Shown piece by piece: positions 56,997 to 64,000 of a stretch of DNA of 64,000 nucleotides; within the stretch, counting starts at the first letter, position 1; each line of letters opens with the position of its first letter. The stretch spans positions 1 to 64,000 of the forward strand of contig JAIVFJ010000275.1 of NCBI GenBank assembly GCA_025765615.1. Direction: 5' to 3'. The notes below the pieces were generated by a model. It worked only from the letters and a program-made list of their open reading frames with translations. It did no database searches and was not told the DNA's origin. Source of the stretch: Zopfochytrium polystomum. Its lineage: Eukaryota > Chytridiomycota > Chytridiomycetes > Chytridiales > Chytridiaceae. The position numbers were made by a program, and so were the translations under genes.

Positions 56997-57944
56997 ACCT
57001 GTTTCTTATTATTTTTCATGGGTTATTATTGTCCCTGCAAGCTGAACCACTGAAATTTGGACTGTCTCTTAGTTGCGACCATGTTCATTTTATTATTACT
57101 ATTATTATTGTTTCGCACAAAGTCACAGGCTGAATGGCTCAGGCTGATCCACACTACTGGCAAGAGGCCCCCTAGCGCAGTGGTGTAGACTGCTCCATTC
57201 AATTGGAGAGGTGCCAAGTAGGAGACCTGCTGGCTGTCGTCTGGGTGAACTATGCAGAAAAGCTAAGACCTGCACAATGACCAGCCTTGCCCTCCTCACT
57301 TTTGGAAATGGATTAGGATGATGTGATTCAGTGGGTAGAAGTACAGAGTCCACGTGTACACAGAGCTACCACAGTGCTGCTGCATATACTTCCATAATGA
57401 AAGGCCTCATGAAAGGGTATGAGATCCTAGGGTTTTTTCTCCTTTCTTCATTGATGATTTTTATTATTTTTTCAATGAGTAGTCTATCCTGTTTTTCCTG
57501 TTTTTACTTTTTATCTTTTATTTATTTGTTTGTTTGTTGTCTCTGTGTGTGTCTCTCTTTTCTTTTGTGGCTGTGAGTCACTGTCTTCTTCTTGCACCAA
57601 TCAGCTCTCCCCATCGCCTCCACCCTTCTTGGCAGCTGAATGCCAAGAATTGCTCCATGATTTTCTGAGCTGTCTTCCTTGTTTGATGGCTCAGCCCCAT
57701 TGTTTGGTGACTCACTCCTCCTCTCTCTTCTTTGTTGTTTTATTTACTGTTTTGTTCTTTTGTATATGTTTTCCCTTCTTTTCCCCTCCTTTTTCCTTCA
57801 CCCTGCTGATTCCAACCCTCTCCTATTTAAGCAGCCCACCCCCCTTTCTTGTTGCATCTTAGAACCTGTACCCGAAGTCTTCTTGCCCGCCCTTTTCCTC
57901 TCTGACTGTGTATGAGCTATCTCTCGGCCATTCATGGCAGTGTG
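56997..57944. other. Non-coding repeat-rich stretch
   Basis: Contains a (TTA)n-like run near 57087-57112, a tRNA-like block near 57168-57235 (TAGCGCAGTGG) and a long T/C-rich region at 57430-57850 that is open by composition only. No gene seen. Confidence 0.4.
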
Positions 57945-58980
57945 CTGAGAGACTATACTCACTCCTTTTACTCCAGGATCCAGGCCCTAGAGTGAGTGAA
58001 ACAAATAATAGGCTAAAACTAACTTTATTGGGCTGTTGTCTACGGGGTGTTTCAACCCTACTACTTGCCCAGTCCACAAAGTATCCCCACTGATCTGCCT
58101 AACAGGGGTCTCAAACACAAAGAATGAACATTGAGAGGGACAATCCTCTGAGGGATCAGTGCTGGAGCACTGATTACTTGTGTGGCTGCAGGCCAGTGCA
58201 AGAAGAAACAGAAGGGCACTGCAGAATAAAGAGAGAGAAGAGGGAAACAGGGGGTTTATAACAGGAACCTAATCTCAAATGCAACGAGAGCAGTTAATTG
58301 CAACAGGACTGACATGGCGCGACCTAGTTCCCCTTGTCGCAGGGGGCGCTGCAGGAGTCTTCGTCGTCACCAGCAACCAGGGGGAGAGAGAGAAGGGAGT
58401 TGACTATGTAGGGGTCGGGAGGTCGCCATCAGGAACTCACATATGGAAACACCTGTCATCGTACACGCACCCTGCCAGGCTGCGTCAGCGTGGTCACTCA
58501 ACCAACAGGCTTTATTGCATCACACTTGTACTCAGACATCTCACTCTCACAGCAATGGGACTGAGGCAGGCACTCGTAGATCAAACTCTCAGGTGTGGGG
58601 GCTGCGCAAAGCGCAGCCACCAACACTCTCACAGGGTCAACGACACAACAATTGTTGCCTCTGCAGCAAGTGAGGGCCTGTGATCCTCACTCCAACAAAG
58701 AGCCAGCAGTGTCACACAGTCGCTGGTGGGGCCAGCTGCATTCCCCACTTGCGGCCCCTTAAGAGGAGCCCCCAAAGGGACCATGTACTCACCTCAGTGT
58801 GTACCACCTTTCACTTCCCTCATTGCATGAGCCAGATGGATTTGAAGGGACTCTGTATTGGTGCCAAAGGACAGAAATCAGATTGAAGACAAATGGAAAT
58901 GACCCAAATACAGAGAGAGAGAAAATTGACAAGTCAACCCCTGACTTGGAGCATCCACCACAAATGCTCTAAGTCCCCCA
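57945..58980 (-). repeat. Copia family A 3' LTR
   Basis: Matches 60756-61855 over its whole length, for example CTAAAACTAACTTTATTGGG, CCAGATGGATTTGAAGGGAC and ACTCTGTATTGGTGCCAA. AATAAA-type signal lies near its minus-strand end. The first base of the LTR is at 58980 (TGGGGGACTTAG on minus). Confidence 0.75.
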
Positions 58981-59868
58981 ACCCTGTGATTTCCAGGTGT
59001 CCCACATTTTCCCTTCAATGAGGATTATCCTGGTGTATTCATCCAGACCCATCCAGATGCCTTTGGCTTTGTGCTCAAGGTGAATGCAAATCACTTGGCT
59101 GACAGTGGTTTCCTTGAGAGACATGCTGTACTCCACACAAAAAGTGTCCTCAATTTTTGCAACAAGAGCTGGGGTGTTGGCCATGACGTTGATATCGTTG
59201 ACAAAAACAAAGATGATCTCAAATGTTGTGTCCAGAGTGATGAAGTCCATAGAGGCTCTTGAGGAGTTTGCAGAAAGTTTCTTTCCATCTGGAGTGAATC
59301 ACTTGTGGACTTTTGGTGGATGCATGTTGATGACTTCTTTGAGAATCATACAGGTAGGCTGTGTTGACATCCATGCTGTGGTACTTGATGTCAAAAGCAA
59401 GGCTGATTGCAATGAGCAGTCGGATGGCCTGGATCCAGACAACAGGAGAAAAGGTGTCTGTGTAGTTGATGCCTTCACATTGGGTGCTTCCACATGTGAC
59501 AAGTCAGGCTTCCATCGCTTCAGCCAGCCAAAAGGGTTAAGTTTGTGGGCATAAGCCCATTTGCAGAAAATTGCACATTTGCTGGGAGGAAGAACTGCGC
59601 ACTCCCAGACCTTCTGCTCATCCATGAGAGACTGAAGTTCCTCAAGCTCAGACGCAGTCCATTCTTTGTTGTAGTCTGATGCGTGAGCTTCCTTGTGGGA
59701 ATGTGGCACTGGTGGGAGTTGTGATTGGTGGATTGGTTCTTTAGGGAAGCACTTTTGAGCATGGTTCTGGCTTGGCTGATGCAAGGTCGAGTCACAAGAG
59801 ATGGTGAGTGCTTGTTTGATTTGCAAGTAACTTGTGAAATCCAGTTGGTGCATCTTTGATGTTGACAA
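58969..59868 (-). pseudogene. Copia reverse transcriptase, degraded
   Basis: Reading on minus: NKEWTASELEELQSLMDE with KVWECAVLPPSK (59680-59580) is the start of the copia reverse transcriptase. Then come the IHPKWK-type region and, in a shifted frame, MDFITLDTTFEIIFVFVNDI (59250), where VFVNDI stands in place of the catalytic YVDD-type block, and KIEDTFCVEYSM after it. The aspartate pair is broken and several frame changes occur, so it is inactive. It runs directly into the 3' LTR; no RNase H is left. Confidence 0.75.
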
Positions 59869-60302
59869 TCACACATGATGAAAGTGGTGATTCAATGACA
59901 GGTTCTGGTTCAGTGTTGATGGATGCCTCTATGCAGTCTGCTGTTGGAGATGGGCTCTCTTCGGGTTCATCTTCTTCACCAAGTATGACAGCAAATGTGT
60001 TGGGGTTAGTTGTCATTGTCATTGTTGTCTTCCATATCTCGTGGAAGAGTTGGAGGTTGATCTGAGGTGTTTGTTGATGATGATGGCAGCTGTCCCCCCC
60101 TGGAAGCCTGATGCAGTTGCTGGGGAGTATGAGGGGAGTGAGCACCGTCAGGAGGATGTTTGGCAGAACTGACTGGTTAGCAGCAAGAGGCACAAGACAG
60201 ACTCCAACCTATTGTGACTGTCAGTTATTGTTCTCACAATGCCCATGGGATAGTGAGCCACTGCCAATGCAGACCTGGGCACTGGCTGTTGACAAATACT
60301 CG

Positions 60303-60755
60303 CGGTGGAGCCAGATAATGCCTGCAACAAGTTTTATGTGGCCAAGGTAGTGGTCAATCCATCTGGAAGAAGCCTTGGTGCGCAAAAGCCAGATGCCTGG
60401 GCAACTGTTGGTGGAGTGCCAGCAACTACATGTGGTGCACTGAGGTTGAGAGGGTTGTGAAGGGCTGTTATGAGTTTCGTGGAATGATGGAGTGGGTGGG
60501 AGGGAAGGGTGGCAGTCCCCTGGTGTGTGACAGGAGAATTGGTTCTCTCGGCCATTTATGGCAGTGTGCTGGGTTCAAGTCCCAGTGCACCTCACCATTC
60601 TGCATACTGTTTAGGCTGGTCTGTGGTAGGAGCTACTTGATAATGGAAAGTGGGAGGGTAAAACTGTGGTAGTGCCTCGCCGGTTCCTGTCAATACATTG
60701 CTTCAAATCCAGGTCTCTCAAGGTGATATGAATGAGTTGGCTGGTCAGGTATTAT
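60303..60755. other. Insert with a tRNA-like T-arm
   Basis: Between a family-C segment and the 5' LTR. At 60567-60583 CTGGGTTCAAGTCCCAG forms a perfect T-arm (5-bp stem, TTCAAGT loop) preceded by CTCTCGGCCATTTATGGCAG, which also occurs at 57920-57940. No full cloverleaf is found, so this looks like a tRNA-derived SINE relic. Confidence 0.4.
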
Positions 60756-61855
60756 TGTGAGACTATGCTCACTCCTTTGACCCTGGGATCTGGGCCCTAG
60801 AGTGAGGGAAAGCAAATAATAGGCTAAAACTAACTTTATTGGGCTGTTGTCTAGGGGGTGTTTCAACCCTACTACTTGCCCAGTCCACAAAGTATCCCTA
60901 CTGATCTGTCTAACAGGGGTCTCAAACACAAAGAATGAACATTCAGAGGGACAATCCTCTGAAGGATCGGTGCCAGAGCACCAACTACTCGAGTGGCTGC
61001 AGGCCGATGTGAGAGGAAATGGAAGGGCACTCCTGAGGGCGCAACACAACCGCAGAATAAAGAGAGAGAAGAGGGAAACAGGGGTTTTTATCTCAGGAAC
61101 CTAATCTCAAATACAACAGGAGCGGTTAATAGCGACAGGACGGACAGGGTGCGACCAAGTGCCCCTCGTCGCAGACGGTGCTGCAGGAACCCTCGTCGTC
61201 GCCAGCAACGGGGGGGAGAGAGAGAAGGAGTCGACTATGTAGGGGTTGGAAGGTCGCCAGCAGGGAACTCGCACGCAGAAACACCTGCGATCGTACACGC
61301 ACCCCGCTGGGCTGCGTCAGCACAATCACTCGACCAACAGGCTTTATTGCATCGCACTCGTACTCACACATCTCACCCTCACAGCAATAGGACTGAGGCA
61401 GGCGCTTGTAGATCGAACTCTCAGGTGTCGGGGGCTGCACCAGGCGCAGCCACCAACACCCTTGCAGGGGCGGGAAGGTTGGGGACAACGACGCCGTTGT
61501 CGTCGCCACCACCACCACCGTCGTCGCTGCAGGCAAGCGACAGGGATCCTCACTCCAACACAGAGCCGGCAATGTCACACAGTCACAGGTGGGGCCAGCT
61601 GCATTCCCCACCCATGGCCCCTTAAGAGGAGCCCCACGAAGGGACCATGTACACACCCGGGTGTGTACCATCTCTCACTACCCTCACCTTTGTGAGCCAG
61701 ATGGATTTGAAGGGACTCTGTATTGGTGCCAATGGACGGAAATCCGATTGAAGAAAAAAGGAAAAAGAGAAATGGCCCAAAAACAGAGAGAGAGAAAATT
61801 GACAAGTCAACCCCCTGACTTGGAGCATCCACCACAAATGCTCTAAGTCCCCCCA
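60756..61855 (-). repeat. Copia family A 5' LTR
   Basis: Longer partner of 57945-58980 with small insertions (for example around 61490-61540). A hairpin-forming pair, GACTTGGAGCAT and ATGCTCTAAGTC, lies at its start. Confidence 0.75.
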
Positions 61856-61869
61856 ACCTTATGCATGTA

Positions 61870-62208
61870 TGTACAAGTGCCGAAAATAAAATAATAAATT
61901 AGGCGGGCTTGGGTTACGGCCCGTCAGGCACCCCATCCCCAGGCAGTCAGGCAGTCTCTGTTAGTCACCGAAAAAGAAAATATGTTGAGAAACCCCTGGC
62001 GCAACAGAAACTGTTAAGACGAAAGTAGTAAAAGCAGGCCCAATAATAAAGATGGGTTAGCTGCAAATACACTTTGATAACGCCTTGGAAACTAAAGAAC
62101 TGGGAGCAATAATAGGGGTCCTGATCCTTGCAGTTTTATGACAGGTACGCTTGTTTTTGCGAATAAAATCCCTAGACTTTATCACTGAGACCTCGGTGTA
62201 GTCTCACA
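61870..62208 (+). repeat. LTR-like repeat (family B), copy 2
   Basis: Starts TGTACAAGTG, ends GTAGTCTCACA, with GAATAAAATCC near the end. Inverted copy of 41656-41970. No internal region follows, so it may be a solo LTR placed next to the family-A element. Confidence 0.5.
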
Positions 62209-63580
62209 TTATGTGGGGGTATGGTCTCTCTGGTATTCCTCCCTGTCCCTGGTGATGGTTCCTTTGGCCTTTGGTGGGCCTGGTTCACTGGGTTCAGACC
62301 CTCTTCCTTTAATGCTAATACCTGTGGCTGTCTTTGGTGTCTTCCTTGTGTGTGGGAGTGGGTATTGACGTTCCTTGCTTCTAAGACAGGTTATTCTCTC
62401 TGGCCTGGTGAGGCTGAGGTCTGTCTCCTGGTAGGATGGAGCAAGAAGAGTCCCACTGTCTCCCACCCTGGTTGCACCCTCTTCCTTGGATTGAGTTGGA
62501 ACACTCTCCTTGGAGTGAGACAAGTTGTGTCTGGTTCTGTTAAGTGGAAAACAGTTCTGATTTGGTTCAACAGGCACCTCTGCACACTAACTGTTCCTTG
62601 TGTCTGCCCTTTGTCTCTCCAACCCCATCCAACTCAGGGTTTGACTTGTTGTTTATTACTTTTGTTGTTTCTTTTGATGGGTTGTAGTGGCTTGCCACTC
62701 CCGTGCTTGTCGAGGGAGTAGGTGAAAGAGGACTTGCGGTTTGGAGCGATTTCGACAGCGAGGCGGGCGTCGACGTCGCTGAGTACGAATAAGAAGTCGA
62801 GTGTGTCTTGGGCGAGATGGAACTTACCAATTCAGTTGGTTCTGTCTCTGGTCTAATTTGGCTTTAGCCTTGTGCCCCAGATGAAACCCTTCTGTGTCTT
62901 GCACCAGAGGATTATGCTTTCTTTTGTGATTGTGTCTGTTTCATGCTTTGGTGTGAGAAACCCCTCTTTGTGTTAGAGATTTCTTTGTGTATTTCTTGCG
63001 CTTTTTATGACTGCCCCTAGACACCTTCTGCACAATTATAATAATAATAATAATAATAATAGCAGCAGGTGATGTAGGCGCAACGATGAGCGTCAGTTGG
63101 TGGCTTATGCAGACAACCAATAACAATAAAATAATAAAGAATAAACAGAGTTCAAGCTGCATGTGTGTTTAACACGCTTCAAGACAGGCAGATAACCCTC
63201 ACAATTATTGGTGAAAAAGTGGGTATACACTCTTTTATTTGAGGTCACAGGCTTGACAACATGTTGTCCTCACAAATATTTCTCTCCCTCCCACAACCCT
63301 CACTCACTCTGCACGTCACAACCTACACTTTCTCTCTGCCACTCTTCTATTTACAATCTTGCCCTTTTCGCAGTCCATGCCTGGCCGCAATTGCGGTCTT
63401 CGGTTAACTTCCTCGTCGGAATTGCACCTGACGCCCCTCAACCTCTGCTCCATTCTGGCAGAATCTGGTTAGTCACCAGTTGCAAGCAATCTTCCCTCAA
63501 CCTTTTTCACAAAAAATCGAGGTTTGTCTTTTTCTCCCTGCCTTTGTGTTTTTTTTTTGTCCCCCAAAAAAAAGGGACCC
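62209..63580. other. Repeat-derived flank and promoter region of the TACO1 gene
   Basis: Mostly low-complexity T/G-rich DNA. A short block on minus (62830-62690) reads FHLAQDTLDFLFVLSDVDAR with C-ending codons, unlike the surroundings, and may be a stray exon or gene relic. An (ATA)n run lies at 63037-63061. The last 300 bp are pyrimidine-rich (CTCTCCCTCCCACAACC) and probably hold the TACO1 promoter. Confidence 0.4.
63037..63061 (+). repeat. (ATA)n microsatellite
   Basis: About eight ATA units in a row. Confidence 0.8.
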
Positions 63581-64000
63581 ATGTCGACAAGGCAGTTTCT
63601 GGCGCTTTTTGCCCGTGCCATTGTCCCACCAGCCGTTACGCCAGCCATCCCGCTCCGATGCTGCATGCAAAAACGATACGCTGGCCACAACAAGTGGTCT
63701 CAGATCAAGCGCGCAAAGGCAAGCATTCGGGAGGAGAGGGGGAGAGCCGCTGAGACGAAGAAGAGGATTCCACAATGCACTGACCCGTCAGGACACTGGA
63801 CAGGGAGCCGCCGACGCAGCACGCGGTAAACTCTTCGGCAAAATCGCCCGGCAGATCATTAATGCTGTACGGCAGGGGAACGGGGGCTCAGACTCGCGCA
63901 GCAACATATACCTGGCAGCAGCATTGCAGCAGGCCCGAGCGGTTCAGATGCCAAAAGGGAACGTGGAGACTGCGCTGGCAAAGGGCGCAGCATCGGCGGC
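63581..64000 (+). CDS. TACO1: TACO1/YebC-family mitochondrial translation factor, 5' part
   Basis: TACO1/YebC proteins help ribosomes make particular proteins; TACO1 supports mitochondrial COX1 synthesis. The ATG at 63581 starts a basic, Arg/Ala-rich leader (MSTRQFLALFARAIVPP) suited to mitochondrial import, followed by the family hallmark RYAGHNKWSQIKRAK. After an intron, GAADAARGKLFGKIARQI and ALQQARAVQMPKGNVETAL follow, in frame to the end of the window. The intron that keeps the frame runs 63719-63791 and begins GCAAGC, so it would be a GC-AG intron. The remainder of the gene is outside the window. Confidence 0.92.

Larger units (their letters stand above)
57945..61855 (-). mobile_element. 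Degraded copia LTR retrotransposon with about 1 kb LTRs
   Basis: Two direct LTR copies (57945-58980 and 60756-61855) flank about 1.8 kb holding a minus-strand copia reverse transcriptase. LTRs start TGGGGG and end TCTCACA on minus. Gag, protease and integrase are missing, and other repeat DNA (60150-60750) has entered the 5' part. The LTRs differ by many substitutions and indels, so the insertion is old. Confidence 0.75.

Noticed and set aside
57331..57915. Phe/Leu/Ser-rich plus ORFs resembling membrane proteins
   Set aside because: They come from a T/C-rich simple region; the apparent hydrophobicity is compositional.
1..64000. CRISPR arrays, operons, prophage or secretion clusters
   Set aside because: The DNA is clearly eukaryotic with spliced genes and eukaryotic transposons; no regularly spaced repeats with unique spacers were seen.

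Overview
The window is eukaryotic nuclear DNA, most likely from a fungus or a close fungal relative. The genes are split by many short introns (about 30-95 bp, GT-AG, one probable GC-AG), lie on both strands and are not arranged in operons. Recognisable host products include an SZT2 homologue, a Chk2/Rad53-type checkpoint kinase, a PAAF1/Rpn14-like proteasome chaperone, an F-BAR/SH3 protein, a Whi2-like BTB protein, a SIKE/FGFR1OP2-like coiled coil, a KA1-domain kinase, a PDI with a KDEL tail, a three-repeat Myb protein and a TACO1/YebC factor. From what I know of the families, SZT2 together with a fungal-type BTB protein points to an early-diverging (for example zoosporic) fungus rather than an ascomycete or basidiomycete; this is inference.

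Layout. 1-5.2 kb is repeat-rich and holds a near-complete PIF/Harbinger transposon (1422-4923) with inverted ends, TAA target-site duplications, a Myb/SANT-like ORF and a DDE transposase. 5.5-15.8 kb is one large minus-strand SZT2 gene, head-to-head with the Chk2-like kinase (15.8-18.2 kb). 18.2-20.2 kb shows no convincing gene. 20.2-23.0 kb is an ankyrin-repeat gene. 23.1-28.2 kb is transposon territory: a TTAA-flanked segment with an unknown repeated ORF, an LTR-like unit carrying a heat-shock-element array and a TATA box, and a zinc-finger transposase remnant. 28.3-36.9 kb is gene-dense: PAAF1, F-BAR/HR1/SH3, BTB and SIKE-like genes. 37.2-38.4 kb is a decayed MULE transposase, and 38.5-40.9 kb a KA1 kinase. 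41.6-47.4 kb holds copia fragments and a broken LINE. 48.3-55.6 kb carries RRM, Myb and PDI genes and an uncharacterised ORF. 55.8-63.2 kb is again repeats, dominated by a copia element with about 1 kb LTRs. The TACO1/YebC gene starts at 63.6 kb and runs off the end.

The genes do not form one pathway. Two of them, SZT2 (KICSTOR) and the Whi2-like BTB protein, belong to families known to restrain TORC1 when amino acids are scarce. Several neighbours are divergent pairs with very little DNA between their start codons (SZT2/Chk2 about 36 bp, F-BAR/BTB about 200 bp, PDI/uncharacterised ORF about 30-130 bp), so they probably share promoters. Exon boundaries given here were read by eye from splice signals and reading frames; there is no transcript support.
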